DNA of 64,000 nucleotides, taken from positions 122,559-186,558 of the forward strand of contig NZ_JAAGRN010000007.1 of assembly GCF_010499255.1 (NCBI RefSeq). Reading direction: 5' to 3'. Within the stretch, counting starts at the first letter, position 1, and the number at the start of each line of letters is the position of its first letter. The DNA comes from Sheuella amnicola. Lineage in GTDB: Bacteria; Pseudomonadota; Gammaproteobacteria; Burkholderiales; Burkholderiaceae_B. A program made the position numbers and the translations under genes. Shown here piece by piece: positions 1 through 8,415 of the stretch. Under the pieces are notes generated by a model. The model was not told the DNA's origin, did no database searches, and worked only from the letters and a program-made list of their open reading frames with translations.

Positions 1-1
1 T

Positions 2-676
2 GGTCCGATCGCCGCTGTTTTAGGGGCAGTGCTTTTCGGCTGGTTTAGCGTGAGATTGACTGGAGTCTATCTGGCTATGCTGACATTGGCGTTTGCCCAG
101 ATTACTTGGTCGATTGTCTTTCAATGGGATGATTTCACCGGGGGCTCCAACGGCCTGACGGGGATATGGCCGTCAACATGGTTGTCGGATAAAAATCGCT
201 ATTACTTGTTGACCTTAATGTTTGTTGGTGCAAGCGTCTGGTTGTTGAGGCGTATCTTGTTCGCTCCATTTGGCCTGGCCTTGCGCGCTGCGCGAGATTC
301 ATCCATTCGCGCCGAAGCTATCGGAATCGATGTCAAAACGGTGCAATGGGTGGCGTTCATATTGGCGGGATTATTCGCCGGCCTTGCCGGTGCGCTCTAC
401 GTATTTTCAAAGGGGGGGATTTCCCCCGAAAGTTTGCATGTCGGAAAATCAGTCGATGCGCTTGTCATGGTTTTGCTTGGCGGAATCCAGAGCTTGTCGG
501 GACCCGTGGTGGGGGCGGTTGGCTTCACTTGGCTTCATGATACCGTTGCCCGTCATGCGGAGTATTGGCGAGCTTTGTTGGGTGGATTGATTTTGTTGCT
601 GGTTTTGTTGTTTCCGCAAGGGATCGCCGGTTATGCCAAGTCGCTCAGGCATTATGCGGCACGGGGCGACTCATGA
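2..676 (+). CDS. livM: Branched-chain amino acid ABC transporter permease, LivM type (5' end outside window)
   Basis: The reading frame is open from the first bases of the window, so this is the C-terminal part (about 224 residues) of a longer permease. A GTG at 29 is internal and not the true start. The protein is strongly hydrophobic, with several membrane segments. Its short stretch LALRAARDSSIRAEAIGID is the cytoplasmic loop typical of LivM/LivH permeases, where the nucleotide-binding subunits dock. Family members import leucine, isoleucine, valine or related amides and acids in a five-part system. Its TGA overlaps the ATG of the next gene by 4 bp, which implies translational coupling with the two ATPases that follow. 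The second permease and binding protein are presumably upstream, outside the window. Substrate cannot be read from this fragment. Confidence 0.9.
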   Translation, partial: GPIAAVLGAVLFGWFSVRLTGVYLAMLTLAFAQITWSIVFQWDDFTGGSNGLTGIWPSTWLSDKNRYYLLTLMFVGASVWLLRRILFAPFGLALRAARDSSIRAEAIGIDVKTVQWVAFILAGLFAGLAGALYVFSKGGISPESLHVGKSVDALVMVLLGGIQSLSGPVVGAVGFTWLHDTVARHAEYWRALLGGLILLLVLLFPQGIAGYAKSLRHYAARGDS

Positions 677-1461
677 GCCTTCTGATTGTTGAGCATGTCT
701 CCAAATTTTTTGGAGGCGTCCGGGCTGTGGATGATGTCAGCTTCGAATTAAAGGCCGGAGAGATGCTGGCGTTGATCGGTCCGAACGGTGCCGGAAAGTC
801 TACCCTTTTCAATATGATCAATGGACAGATTCGCGCCGATCAAGGCTCGATCCGTTTGCTGAAAAATGAATTGATTGGTCGATCGACCAGAGGAATCTGG
901 CGTCTTGGAGTGGGTCGAACCTTTCAGATCGCGCACACCTTTTCCAGCTTGACCGTAGTTGAAAATGTACAGATCGCATTGCTGTCTCATGAAAGAAAAG
1001 TATTCGGATTCCTGCGCTCAGCTGCGGGTTTATATCGGGGGCGTGCGCTGGCCTTGCTTGAGCAAGTGGGCATGGTCGATCAGGCCGATCGGGCTTGTCA
1101 TGAATTGGCCTATAGCGACAATAAGCGTGTGGAACTCGCGATTGCGTTAAGTAATGATCCGGCTTTGTTGCTGATGGATGAACCCACCGCCGGCATGGCA
1201 TCCAGGGAGCGGAGTGATCTAATGATTTTGACGCGTCGACTGGCCACTGAGCGCAACATCGCAGTCCTGTTTACTGAACACAGTATGGATGTTGTGTTTG
1301 CACATGCTGATCGAATGATTGTTTTGGCCCGAGGTCGATTGATTGCTCAGGGTTCGCCTGAGGCTGTGCGTGAAAATGCTTTGGTGCGGGAAGTGTATTT
1401 CGGCAGTGGTGTCGTAAGTGGATTGAAATCGGCAACCGCTCGGGGCGTGAGTGATGAATAA
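673..1461 (+). CDS. livG: Branched-chain amino acid ABC transporter ATP-binding protein, LivG type
   Basis: This 262-residue ATPase subunit has Walker A GPNGAGKST at residues 36-44 and Walker B LLLMDEP with Asp169-Glu170. The switch His lies in FTEHSMDVVF, and the C-terminal tail is LivG-like. The start is the ATG at 673 inside the permease stop, giving MSLLIVEHVSKFFGG. An upstream in-frame extension runs through the permease coding sequence and is rejected. One oddity: the ABC signature, usually AYGDQ-like in LivG proteins, reads AYSDNK with Ser148 in place of the signature glycine. The protein is otherwise intact, so it is probably functional, perhaps with altered ATP hydrolysis. It should pair with the LivF-type subunit encoded directly downstream. 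Confidence 0.92.
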   Translation: MSLLIVEHVSKFFGGVRAVDDVSFELKAGEMLALIGPNGAGKSTLFNMINGQIRADQGSIRLLKNELIGRSTRGIWRLGVGRTFQIAHTFSSLTVVENVQIALLSHERKVFGFLRSAAGLYRGRALALLEQVGMVDQADRACHELAYSDNKRVELAIALSNDPALLLMDEPTAGMASRERSDLMILTRRLATERNIAVLFTEHSMDVVFAHADRMIVLARGRLIAQGSPEAVRENALVREVYFGSGVVSGLKSATARGVSDE

Positions 1462-2161
1462 TCAACCGATTCTCGCTGTGAGTGATTTGTGCGCGTGGCA
1501 CGGACCGGCGCAATCTCTGTTCAATGTGAATCTTCAAATTTACCGAGGCGAGGTTGTAGCTTTACTTGGATCGAATGGCGCGGGTAAATCCACGCTGTTC
1601 AAGGCAATCATGGGGTTGACTGATCGGCGAAACGGTCAGGTGTCCTGGCTGGGGCAAGATGTTTCCCGCTGGCCAACGCACCGAATAGCAGCTTGCGGGC
1701 TGGGTTATGTACCTGAGGATCGTCGAATATTCACGGATCTGACAGTGCTTGAAAATCTGGAAGTGGGGCGTCAGCCTCAAAGGTTTTGGCCCGATGGTTC
1801 AGTAGCACCATTCTGGGATAAGGAAAAATTGTTTGAATTATTTCCGAATCTTGAAAAGATGCCGACAAGACCGGGTGGGCGGATGAGTGGCGGAGAGCAA
1901 CAAATGTTGAGCGTAGCGCGCACACTCATGGGTAACCCTTTACTTCTTCTTTTGGATGAGCCATCTGAAGGGGTGGCACCTGTGATTGTGGAGCAAATGG
2001 TTCAAATGGTCTTGAGCCTCAAGAAACAAGGTGTGAGTATTTTGCTTTCCGAGCAAAATCTGCCTTTTGCCGGGCTAGTCTGTGATCGTGGCTATGTTCT
2101 TGAGAAAGGTGAAATTATTTCTGCTGGTTCGATGTCCGATATTTCCAGCGATTTTGCATAG
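1454..2161 (+). CDS. livF: Branched-chain amino acid ABC transporter ATP-binding protein, LivF type
   Basis: This is the second ATPase of the Liv-type transporter, about 235 residues. It has Walker A GSNGAGKST at residues 39-47, a normal signature MSGGEQQML, Walker B LLLLDEPSEG and the LivF hallmark region EDRRIFTDLTVLENL. The ATG at 1454 is chosen; a GTG lies one codon earlier at 1451. Either start overlaps the livG stop (TAA at 1459-1461), again implying coupled translation. Its intact signature contrasts with the altered one in LivG, so one of the two composite ATP sites should be canonical. No strong terminator directly follows; the next hairpin is about 95 bp downstream and more likely belongs to the greA leader. 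Confidence 0.93.
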   Translation: MNNQPILAVSDLCAWHGPAQSLFNVNLQIYRGEVVALLGSNGAGKSTLFKAIMGLTDRRNGQVSWLGQDVSRWPTHRIAACGLGYVPEDRRIFTDLTVLENLEVGRQPQRFWPDGSVAPFWDKEKLFELFPNLEKMPTRPGGRMSGGEQQMLSVARTLMGNPLLLLLDEPSEGVAPVIVEQMVQMVLSLKKQGVSILLSEQNLPFAGLVCDRGYVLEKGEIISAGSMSDISSDFA

Positions 2162-2210
2162 TCTCGCTCCCTTCAACTGCATTCGAACCTAAGCGCAAAT
2201 CAGAGTGAAC

Positions 2211-2239
2211 TTGCAATTGCTTGCAAGATTGCTCACAAT
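2211..2239 (+). promoter_or_regulatory. Candidate sigma-70 promoter for greA
   Basis: A TTGCAA hexamer at 2211-2216 and CACAAT at 2234-2239 are separated by 17 bp, a good sigma-70 arrangement. Transcription would start near 2246, leaving a leader of about 60 nt before the greA ATG. The leader contains the hairpin and T-run described in the next entry. This is seen in the sequence; activity is inference. Confidence 0.55.
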
Positions 2240-2257
2240 AGAGACTTCTAGTCTCTG

Positions 2258-2298
2258 CCCCGGTTCCGACCCGAGCCGGGGTTTTGCTTTTTTTGGGA
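2258..2298 (+). terminator. Hairpin plus T-run in the greA leader (terminator or attenuator)
   Basis: CCCCGG at 2258-2263 pairs with CCGGGG at 2276-2281, followed by TTTTGC and an uninterrupted run of T, so it has the form of an intrinsic terminator. The T-run ends only about 10 nt before the greA ATG at 2306. That leaves no room for a promoter between them, so greA transcripts must read through it. A second small hairpin, GAGAC/GTCTC, lies at 2241-2255. It could end the liv operon, but its position suits attenuation of greA. In Escherichia coli the greA leader is also attenuated and yields the GraL RNAs. Confidence 0.7.
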
Positions 2299-2305
2299 AA
2301 TAATC

Positions 2306-2782
2306 ATGTCCACTCTTCCTCTTACTGTGCGCGGGGCCGAGCGTTTGCAAGCTGAATTACATCGACTCAAGCATGTCGAACGTCCTGCCGTGATTAATGC
2401 GATCGCCGAGGCGCGCGCCCAAGGCGACTTGTCTGAAAACGCCGAATACGATGCTGCTCGCGAACGTCAGGGCTTTATTGAAGGTCGTATCGCAGAGCTC
2501 GACAGCACGCTTTCGAATGCCCAGTTGATTGATCCGACTTCAATTGATGCCGACGGTCGTGTTGTTTTTGGCGCTACAGTCGAAATCGAGGATCTGGAAA
2601 CTGGCGAAAAAGTGACGTATCAAATCGTAGGTGATCTCGAGGCCGATATTCGTCACAATCTGATTTCGGTATCGAGTCCGGTCGCCCGCTCTTTGATTGG
2701 CAAACACGAAGGTGATGTTGTAGATGTCAAAGCACCTTCGGGAGTGCGCGAGTATGAAGTGATTAGCGTTAAATATATTTGA
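2306..2782 (+). CDS. greA: Transcription elongation factor GreA
   Basis: This 158-residue protein is full length for GreA. The N-terminal coiled coil contains ARAQGDLSENAEYDAARERQ (about residues 36-55), including the acidic tip motif DLSENAEYD that enters the RNA polymerase secondary channel and stimulates cleavage of backtracked RNA. The C-terminal FKBP-like domain ends with SPVARSLIGKHEGDVVDVKA. The ATG at 2306 follows a terminator-like hairpin by about 10 nt, and no classical Shine-Dalgarno sequence is obvious there. The gene ends tail to tail with the YhbY-like gene, with 2 bp between the stops and no visible terminator, so the two transcripts probably overlap. Confidence 0.97.
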   Translation: MSTLPLTVRGAERLQAELHRLKHVERPAVINAIAEARAQGDLSENAEYDAARERQGFIEGRIAELDSTLSNAQLIDPTSIDADGRVVFGATVEIEDLETGEKVTYQIVGDLEADIRHNLISVSSPVARSLIGKHEGDVVDVKAPSGVREYEVISVKYI

Positions 2783-2784
2783 CG

Positions 2785-3390
2785 TTAACGCTTGACCGGG
2801 GCCCGACGACGCGTTGTGGCCCCCAGTGTGCCGCGGCGAGCACCGGCACGCAAAGACAAGGCGCTACGTCTCGGTATGCCGTGACCGGGATCTTTGGTCG
2901 CACGGGTGGTTGGCCGTGCAGGCCTGTCCGAGCTGAAAACCGTTGGCCGGCCTTTGGTTTCTTCAATAGGGGCATCGCGTTCGGCACGGGTGCGCCGGGT
3001 CGGCTTTTCAAGTTTTTTACCTTGTGCCGCCAGTTTTTTGGGCGTGTGCGGTTCACTTGCCTTGCGTTTTGATGGATCCGCAGTCTTGGCTTCGGGTTTA
3101 AGATATGTGCCTTTGGAGCCGAAACGGTACAAAATCAGCATTTTGCCAAGATGATGCACGGCTGCGCAAGATAGCGTTTCGCAAATCGTGGCGAGCATTT
3201 CATCACGAGCCTGGCGATCGGCGGTACCCGCGCGAACCTTGATCAGTTCGTGGACGGAAAGGTTTAAGTCGATTTCTTTGAGCACGGCCTCTGTCAGTCC
3301 GTTATCCCCGATCAGGACAACCGGGCGCAACGGATGGGCTGCGGCACGAAGCGCGCTGCGCTCGCGAGGGGTAAGTTCCATAGTAGTCAT
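2785..3390 (-). CDS. yhbY: YhbY-family RNA-binding protein (CRS1-YhbY domain) with basic tail
   Basis: The 201-residue protein starts [14 protein letters not shown]. The CRS1-YhbY (CRM) domain occupies about residues 4-100 and shows the GxxG-type loop in [10 protein letters not shown] followed by [17 protein letters not shown]. In E. coli, YhbY associates with pre-50S ribosomal particles. The C-terminal half is unlike E. coli YhbY: about 95 residues very rich in Lys, Arg, Pro and Ala, probably disordered and RNA-binding. The start at 3390 is chosen because it leaves 18 bp to the divergent rlmE start; an upstream extension would run into rlmE. The yhbY-rlmE-ftsH order is conserved in many proteobacteria and links it to 50S maturation. 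Confidence 0.9.
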   Translation of the reverse strand: MTTMELTPRERSALRAAAHPLRPVVLIGDNGLTEAVLKEIDLNLSVHELIKVRAGTADRQARDEMLATICETLSCAAVHHLGKMLILYRFGSKGTYLKPEAKTADPSKRKASEPHTPKKLAAQGKKLEKPTRRTRAERDAPIEETKGRPTVFSSDRPARPTTRATKDPGHGIPRRSALSLRAGARRGTLGATTRRRAPVKR

Positions 3391-3408
3391 AGGGGTTATT
3401 GTACGGTA

Positions 3409-4047
3409 ATGGCTAAAAACAAATTTTCCAAAGAATGGGTCATGCAGCATATTAATGACCCATTCGTAAAGTTGGCCCAACAAAAGGGCTATCGGGCGCG
3501 TGCCGCCTTCAAACTGACTGAAATTCTGGATGCCGAGAAGCTTTTACGCAAGGGGAATGTCGTGGTGGATCTGGGATCGACTCCCGGAAGCTGGTCTCAG
3601 GTTGCCAGAGAGCGTCTGGTCGGAAAAGAGGGGGTCATTGATGGCCGAATCCTGGCAATGGATATTTTGCCGATGGAGCCGATTGCCGGGGTGGAGTTTA
3701 TTCAGGGTGATTTCACCGAGGATGAGGTGCTGGAGCAGATGAATAAGACTCTGGAAGGATGTCCCGTTGACCTGGTGATGTCCGATATGGCTCCGAACTT
3801 GTCCGGTGTTGGCAGCGCAGACTCGGCCAGAATTCAACATATTTGCGATTTGGCTCTTGAATTTTCGCTTTTGCACCTCAAACCTGAAGGTGCATTGATT
3901 GTCAAAGCCTTTCATGGAAGTGGTTTTTCTCAGATTGTTGAAAGTTTTAAGCGGCATTTCAAGCGAGTGGTTGAACTTAAGCCAAAAGCCTCTAGACCTC
4001 GGTCTTCCGAAACTTTCCTGATCGCAAAAGGTCTTAAAAGGCAATGA
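3409..4047 (+). CDS. rlmE: 23S rRNA 2'-O-methyltransferase RlmE (FtsJ/RrmJ)
   Basis: This 212-residue Rossmann-fold methyltransferase uses S-adenosylmethionine to methylate the 2'-OH of U2552 (E. coli numbering) in the A loop of 23S rRNA. The K-D-K-E catalytic set is visible: Lys in YRARAAFKL, Asp in [11 protein letters not shown], Lys in VKAFHGSGF and Glu in [10 protein letters not shown]. The SAM motif is [13 protein letters not shown], where most homologues have AAPGG. The start [10 protein letters not shown] at 3409 fits the family; upstream in-frame codons would overlap yhbY. It is followed by ftsH after 149 bp, the conserved rrmJ-ftsH pairing. Confidence 0.96.
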   Translation: MAKNKFSKEWVMQHINDPFVKLAQQKGYRARAAFKLTEILDAEKLLRKGNVVVDLGSTPGSWSQVARERLVGKEGVIDGRILAMDILPMEPIAGVEFIQGDFTEDEVLEQMNKTLEGCPVDLVMSDMAPNLSGVGSADSARIQHICDLALEFSLLHLKPEGALIVKAFHGSGFSQIVESFKRHFKRVVELKPKASRPRSSETFLIAKGLKRQ

Positions 4048-4165
4048 AGGATAGATAAGAGTTTGTTACTTGAATAACCCGGCATCGCTCGGTGATCCCT
4101 CGGATAAAGGGTAGAATCAAGCTATTGCTAATTTGCGAAATTCCCTGTAGGCCAATAGGGTTATC

Positions 4166-4190
4166 GCTTGTCGGAATTACAAGCAGGAGA
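4166..4190 (+). promoter_or_regulatory. Shine-Dalgarno for the TTG start of ftsH, beside a small hairpin
   Basis: AGGAGA at 4185-4190 lies 6 nt before TTG at 4197 and decides the ftsH start. Immediately upstream, GCTTGT (4166-4171) and ACAAGC (4179-4184) can form a 6-bp stem that abuts the ribosome binding site. Upstream, TAGAAT at 4112-4117 is a -10-like hexamer without a good -35, so any ftsH promoter in the 149-bp gap is uncertain. Confidence 0.6.
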
Positions 4191-4196
4191 TCGGCC

Positions 4197-6089
4197 TTGA
4201 ACAATTCCTTTTCAAAAGTTGCGGTCTGGATCGTGATCGGTCTGGTGCTGTTCACGGTTTTTAAACAATTCGATGGACGCAGCCAGTCTCAGGACGGCGT
4301 GAGCTATACACAGTTCATGGACGACGCCAAAGCCGGCAAAGTGCGCCGGGTGGACGTCCAGGGCGATGTATTGCATGTCACACCTGATTCTGGTCGCTCT
4401 TACACGTTGACGTCCCCGGGCGATTTGTGGATGGTGTCTGATCTGATGAAGGCCGGCGTGCAAGTGTCAGGCAAGTCGCGCGAAGAGCCATCGTTTCTGA
4501 TGAGTATTTTTGTCTCGTGGTTTCCGATGTTGTTGCTGATCGGCGTTTGGGTGTTTTTCATGCGCCAGATGCAGGGTGGTGGCAAGGGCGGGGCGTTTAG
4601 TTTTGGCAAATCCCGTGCCCGCATGCTTGACGAGAGCAGCAACTCCATCACGTTTGCGGATGTGGCCGGATGCGATGAGGCAAAAGAGGATGTGCAGGAA
4701 CTCGTCGATTTTCTTCGTGATCCAAGCAAATTTCAGAAGCTCGGTGGTCGCATCCCCCGAGGCGTGCTGATGGTGGGTTCGCCCGGTACCGGTAAAACAT
4801 TGCTCGCCAAAGCGATTGCCGGAGAAGCCAAGGTTCCGTTCTTCAGCATTTCGGGTTCCGACTTCGTCGAAATGTTCGTTGGTGTCGGTGCCGCGCGAGT
4901 GCGCGACATGTTCGAAAACGCAAAGAAGCATTCCCCTTGCATTATCTTCATTGATGAAATCGATGCGGTTGGTCGTCAACGCGGTGCAGGCTTGGGTGGT
5001 GGCAATGACGAACGTGAGCAGACTCTGAACCAGATGCTGGTCGAGATGGATGGCTTCGAGTCGGGTGTAGGCGTTATCGTGATCGCTGCGACAAACCGTC
5101 CGGACGTGCTTGATCCGGCGCTGTTGCGCCCAGGCCGCTTTGATCGTCAGGTAGTGGTGCCGCTTCCCGATATTCGTGGTCGTGAGCAGATCCTCAAAGT
5201 GCACATGCGTAAGGTTCCGATTGCCCAAAACGTCGATGCACATGTGTTGGCGCGTGGTTGCCCCGGCTTTTCGGGCGCCGATCTGGCAAACCTGGTCAAC
5301 GAAGCAGCATTGTTCGCGGCGCGCCGTAATGGTCGCACTGTCGACATGTCCGACTTCGAAAAAGCTAAGGACAAGATCATCATGGGTGCAGAGCGTCGCT
5401 CGATCGTGATGCCCGAAGAAGAACGTCGCAATACGGCCTACCATGAGTCGGGTCATGCGATTGTTGCACGCATGTTGCCCAAGACCGATCCTGTACATAA
5501 GGTCACGATCATCCCCCGCGGGCGTGCTCTTGGCGTGACCATGCAGTTGCCCGAAGGTGATCGCTACAGCATGGACAAAGAGCGCTTGCTTTGCACGATT
5601 GCCGTGTTGTTTGGTGGACGTATCGCTGAAGAACTGTTCATGAATCAGATGACTACAGGTGCTTCAAACGATTTTGAACGCGCGACCGCCATTGCCCGTG
5701 ACATTGTGACCCGTTATGGCATGACGACCGAGCTTGGTCCAATGGTTTATGCCGAAAACGAAGGCGAAGTGTTTTTGGGTCGTAGCGTCACCAAGACGAC
5801 AAACATGTCCGAGGCGACCCTGCAAAAAGTCGACGCCCAGATTCGCAAAATCATCGATGAGCAGTATGCGGTGGCACGTTCGATTCTCGAAGCTCAGCGT
5901 GACAAAGTCGAAATTATGACTAAAGCGTTGCTTGAATGGGAAACAATCGATTCGGATCAGATCAACGACATTATCGAGGGGCGTCCTCCACGTCCTCCCA
6001 AAGTTCCGCAAGGTCCCTCCGACTCTTCGGATACGCCTACCGGAACCGCTCCGGGTGCGACTTCCAGCGACACGGCTGCTGCAGTCTGA
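4197..6089 (+). CDS. ftsH: ATP-dependent zinc metalloprotease FtsH
   Basis: This membrane-anchored AAA+ protease of 630 residues degrades misfolded membrane proteins and short-lived regulators. Visible features, in order: first membrane segment around residues 6-22, periplasmic domain, second membrane segment around 100-122, Walker A GSPGTGKT at 194-201, Walker B IIFIDEID, second region of homology RPGRFDRQV, and the zinc site His416-Glu-Ser-Gly-His420. The C-terminal tail is rich in Pro, Ser and Thr. The start is TTG at 4197, supported by a well-placed AGGAGA and by the family N-terminus [13 protein letters not shown]. An in-frame ATG at 4092 would add an implausible extension. It is followed by folP after 21 bp. 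Confidence 0.97.
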   Translation: MNNSFSKVAVWIVIGLVLFTVFKQFDGRSQSQDGVSYTQFMDDAKAGKVRRVDVQGDVLHVTPDSGRSYTLTSPGDLWMVSDLMKAGVQVSGKSREEPSFLMSIFVSWFPMLLLIGVWVFFMRQMQGGGKGGAFSFGKSRARMLDESSNSITFADVAGCDEAKEDVQELVDFLRDPSKFQKLGGRIPRGVLMVGSPGTGKTLLAKAIAGEAKVPFFSISGSDFVEMFVGVGAARVRDMFENAKKHSPCIIFIDEIDAVGRQRGAGLGGGNDEREQTLNQMLVEMDGFESGVGVIVIAATNRPDVLDPALLRPGRFDRQVVVPLPDIRGREQILKVHMRKVPIAQNVDAHVLARGCPGFSGADLANLVNEAALFAARRNGRTVDMSDFEKAKDKIIMGAERRSIVMPEEERRNTAYHESGHAIVARMLPKTDPVHKVTIIPRGRALGVTMQLPEGDRYSMDKERLLCTIAVLFGGRIAEELFMNQMTTGASNDFERATAIARDIVTRYGMTTELGPMVYAENEGEVFLGRSVTKTTNMSEATLQKVDAQIRKIIDEQYAVARSILEAQRDKVEIMTKALLEWETIDSDQINDIIEGRPPRPPKVPQGPSDSSDTPTGTAPGATSSDTAAAV

Positions 6090-6110
6090 TCGCTCCGGGG
6101 TTTGACCTGA

Positions 6111-6959
6111 ATGTCGGATAAGTGGTTATGCGGGCGCTTCGAGTTCATGCTCAAGCGCCCGCTTTTAATGGGCATCGTGAATGTCACGCCGGATTCCTTT
6201 TCGGATGGTGGTGAACATGCGACCGTGCAGAGTGCAATCGATCATGCGCATGCCTTGATAAAAGAAGGCGCCGATATGATCGATATCGGTGGTGAATCCA
6301 CCCGACCCGGCGCTAGCGCTGTTTCGATTGATGACGAGCTTGCGCGCGTTGTCCCGGTGGTTCGCGCACTACGCGACGAACCTGTGGCGCTATCAGTCGA
6401 CACCTGCAAACCCGAAGTGATGCGCGCCGTTCTGGATGCCGGTGCGGACATGATTAATGATGTGACCGGCTTCAGTGATTCGCGATCTCAAGCCATCGTG
6501 GCGAAACACGCAAACTGCGGCGTCTGTATCATGCATATGCAAGGCGAGCCAAGAACGATGCAAGTGAATCCTCAGTACGGAGACGTTGTGGCTGAGGTCG
6601 AGCAATACTTGCTTGGGCAGGCACATCAGTTGATCGAGCTTGGGGTGCAGAAAAATAGATTGACGCTGGATCCCGGCTTTGGATTCGGCAAGACGGTTCG
6701 GCAGAACTATGTGTTGCTTCGCGAATTGAATCGAATCGTGAAGCTTTCGTATCCTGTTCTTTTGGGTGTTTCTCGTAAATCGATGATAGGCGCAATCACC
6801 GGCCGATCGGTTGATCAAAGGCTGGCCGGTAGCATCGCCGCAGCTTTGGCGGGTGTTGCGCGTGGTGCGGCGATCATTCGTGTGCATGATGTGGCAGCGA
6901 CAAAGGATGCGCTGGATGTCTGGCAAGCGGTGGAAGAAAGAGGCGATAACAATGAGTAA
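6111..6959 (+). CDS. folP: Dihydropteroate synthase
   Basis: This 282-residue TIM-barrel enzyme condenses 6-hydroxymethyl-7,8-dihydropterin diphosphate with p-aminobenzoate in folate synthesis and is the sulfonamide target. Diagnostic motifs are [15 protein letters not shown] near the N-terminus, [18 protein letters not shown] and GVSRKSMIG. The ATG at 6111 keeps the CGRFEF strand seen before the first motif in relatives; an alternative ATG at 6147 would remove it. It lies between ftsH and glmM, the common proteobacterial order, and overlaps glmM by 8 bp. Confidence 0.96.
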   Translation: MSDKWLCGRFEFMLKRPLLMGIVNVTPDSFSDGGEHATVQSAIDHAHALIKEGADMIDIGGESTRPGASAVSIDDELARVVPVVRALRDEPVALSVDTCKPEVMRAVLDAGADMINDVTGFSDSRSQAIVAKHANCGVCIMHMQGEPRTMQVNPQYGDVVAEVEQYLLGQAHQLIELGVQKNRLTLDPGFGFGKTVRQNYVLLRELNRIVKLSYPVLLGVSRKSMIGAITGRSVDQRLAGSIAAALAGVARGAAIIRVHDVAATKDALDVWQAVEERGDNNE

Positions 6960-8298
6960 GAAAAAATATTTCGGTACTGATGGCGTGCGCGGTCTGGTGG
7001 GTGGCGATGTCATCAATGCCGAATTCGCATTAAGGCTAGGATATGCCGCCGGCAAAGTATTAGCCAAAGAGCACTCGACCAAACGCGGGCGTCCTACAGT
7101 ACTAATCGGTAAAGATACCCGTATCAGCGGCTATATGCTCGAATCGGCGCTGGAAGCAGGGTTCGCCTCTGCTGGCGTTGAAGTTTTATTGGCCGGACCG
7201 TTACCGACTCCCGCAGTCGCTTATCTGACAAGGACTTGGCGCCTTGCAGCAGGGATTGTGATTAGCGCATCCCACAATCCTTATCATGACAACGGTATCA
7301 AGTTCTTTTCGTCCCAGGGGATGAAGTTGCCCGATGCAACGCAAGAGGCGATTGAAGCCGCACTGGATGAGCCGATGCAGTGCGTGAGTTCGGAGCAGGT
7401 TGGTCGGGCCCGTCGTATCGATGATGCCCCCGGGCGCTACATCGAGTTTTGCAAAAGCACTTTTCCTTCCGATCTGGATTTGGATGGACTCAAGCTGGTC
7501 GTCGATGCAGCTAACGGTGCCGCGTATCATATTGCCCCACATGTGTTCAGAGAGCTGGGTGCGCAGGTGCATGCAGTGGGCGTTTCACCCAATGGCTTTA
7601 ACATCAATGAAGGTGTCGGCGCTTTGCATCCGGATAGTCTGGCTCAGGAAGTGAAGGCACAGGGCGCGGATTTGGGTATAGCACTGGATGGAGATGCCGA
7701 CCGGATTCAGATGGTGGACGCGCAGGGTCGTGTTTATAACGGTGACGAGCTTTTATATGCCGTTGTTCGCGAGCGCATGATGAGAGGACCCGTCGAGGGG
7801 GTAGTGGGCACCTTGATGACCAATTATGGTTTTGAGCGCCAGATCAAAAAGCTGGGTATCGGATTCGAGCGCGCTCAAGTCGGTGATCGTTATGTGCTGG
7901 AGCAGTTGCGTCAGCGCGGGTGGCTTTACGGTGGAGAGAGCTCCGGACATCTGCTTTGTCTGGACTGTCATACAACGGGTGACGGTATTATCGCTGGCCT
8001 TCAAGTGCTGGCTGCTTTAAAACGCAGCGGCGAATCTTTATCGCAATGGTTGTCCGATCTGCGCATGTATCCACAACTGATGGTCAATGTGCCGTTAACC
8101 GAAGGTGTCGATTGGAAAAATCACGCAGGATTGATGTCCGCCCAGCAAGCAGTCGAAACCATGCTGGGTGACTCCGGGCGCGTGCTCATACGCGCTTCCG
8201 GTACGGAGCCTAAGTTGAGACTCATGGTTGAAGCCGAGAGTCAGGAATTGGCTAACAGAGGCATAGAGATGCTCACTGCAGTCGATTTGAGTCGATAA
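6952..8298 (+). CDS. glmM: Phosphoglucosamine mutase
   Basis: This 448-residue enzyme interconverts glucosamine-6-phosphate and glucosamine-1-phosphate for UDP-GlcNAc, peptidoglycan and LPS synthesis. The phosphoserine loop is ISASHNP with Ser107, the metal-binding loop is DGDADR (Asp246, 248, 250), and the C-terminal phosphate loop is [10 protein letters not shown]. The start [14 protein letters not shown] at 6952 overlaps the folP stop by 8 bp. A longer in-frame extension runs through folP and is rejected. No clear intrinsic terminator follows before the olsB leader, so read-through from glmM into the next gene is possible. Confidence 0.97.
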   Translation: MSKKKYFGTDGVRGLVGGDVINAEFALRLGYAAGKVLAKEHSTKRGRPTVLIGKDTRISGYMLESALEAGFASAGVEVLLAGPLPTPAVAYLTRTWRLAAGIVISASHNPYHDNGIKFFSSQGMKLPDATQEAIEAALDEPMQCVSSEQVGRARRIDDAPGRYIEFCKSTFPSDLDLDGLKLVVDAANGAAYHIAPHVFRELGAQVHAVGVSPNGFNINEGVGALHPDSLAQEVKAQGADLGIALDGDADRIQMVDAQGRVYNGDELLYAVVRERMMRGPVEGVVGTLMTNYGFERQIKKLGIGFERAQVGDRYVLEQLRQRGWLYGGESSGHLLCLDCHTTGDGIIAGLQVLAALKRSGESLSQWLSDLRMYPQLMVNVPLTEGVDWKNHAGLMSAQQAVETMLGDSGRVLIRASGTEPKLRLMVEAESQELANRGIEMLTAVDLSR

Positions 8299-8345
8299 AT
8301 CCGCGGCCTCGGATCGAGAGCGTTTCCGAACTTCATTTAATAAAA

Positions 8346-8374
8346 CCTTCATTTTTCTGTCACCCTCCTGCAAT
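8346..8374 (+). promoter_or_regulatory. Candidate PhoB box upstream of the olsB-like gene
   Basis: Three 7-bp units spaced by 4 bp (11-bp period) are present: CCTTCAT (8346-8352), CTGTCAC (8357-8363) and CTGCAAT (8368-8374). The Pho-box consensus is CTGTCAT-N4-CTGTCAC. Units 1 and 3 each match the CTGTCAT unit at 5 of 7 positions, and unit 2 is exact. The -10 is poor: CAAACT at 8385-8390 is the best candidate 10 bp beyond unit 3. Family knowledge supports it, since ornithine-lipid genes are phosphate-starvation genes in several proteobacteria. Confidence 0.45.
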
Positions 8375-8415
8375 GTCGATTGTTCAAACTGTCGACATGA
8401 CAGGAGGACGGTGAC
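8359..8415 (+). promoter_or_regulatory. Long hairpin that sequesters the olsB Shine-Dalgarno
   Basis: GTCACC (8359-8364) pairs with GGTGAC (8410-8415), CTCCTG (8365-8370) with CAGGAG (8401-8406), and ATGTCGA (8373-8379) with TCGACAT (8392-8398). This gives 19 pairs around a 12-nt loop, broken by a 2x2 internal loop and a 3-nt bulge (8407-8409). The Shine-Dalgarno AGGAGG (8402-8407) is inside the stem, and the start codon follows it directly. There is no T-run, so it is not an intrinsic terminator. Confidence 0.75.

Noticed and set aside
565..672. Extended livG start inside the permease gene
   Set aside because: The extra residues are the permease sequence in another frame; ATG at 673 in the ATGA overlap is canonical.
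2779..3154. Plus-strand frames inside the yhbY-like gene
   Set aside because: They are opposite the basic tail of YhbY, where Lys/Arg/Pro codons leave the complementary strand open.
4048..4120. Heat-shock (sigma-32) promoter for ftsH
   Set aside because: CTTGAA occurs at 4069-4074, but no CCCCAT-like -10 lies at the required distance.
4092..4196. ATG start for ftsH at 4092
   Set aside because: It would add 35 hydrophobic/basic residues before the conserved N-terminus; the TTG at 4197 has a well-placed AGGAGA.
4467..5498. Long open frame opposite ftsH (343 codons, minus strand)
   Set aside because: It lies entirely antisense to the conserved ftsH ATPase region and its translation is rich in His, Cys, Thr and Arg without family features; it is a by-product of codon use.
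6393..7082. Minus-strand open frame across folP and glmM
   Set aside because: It is antisense to two well-supported overlapping genes, with no recognisable protein pattern and no ribosome binding site.
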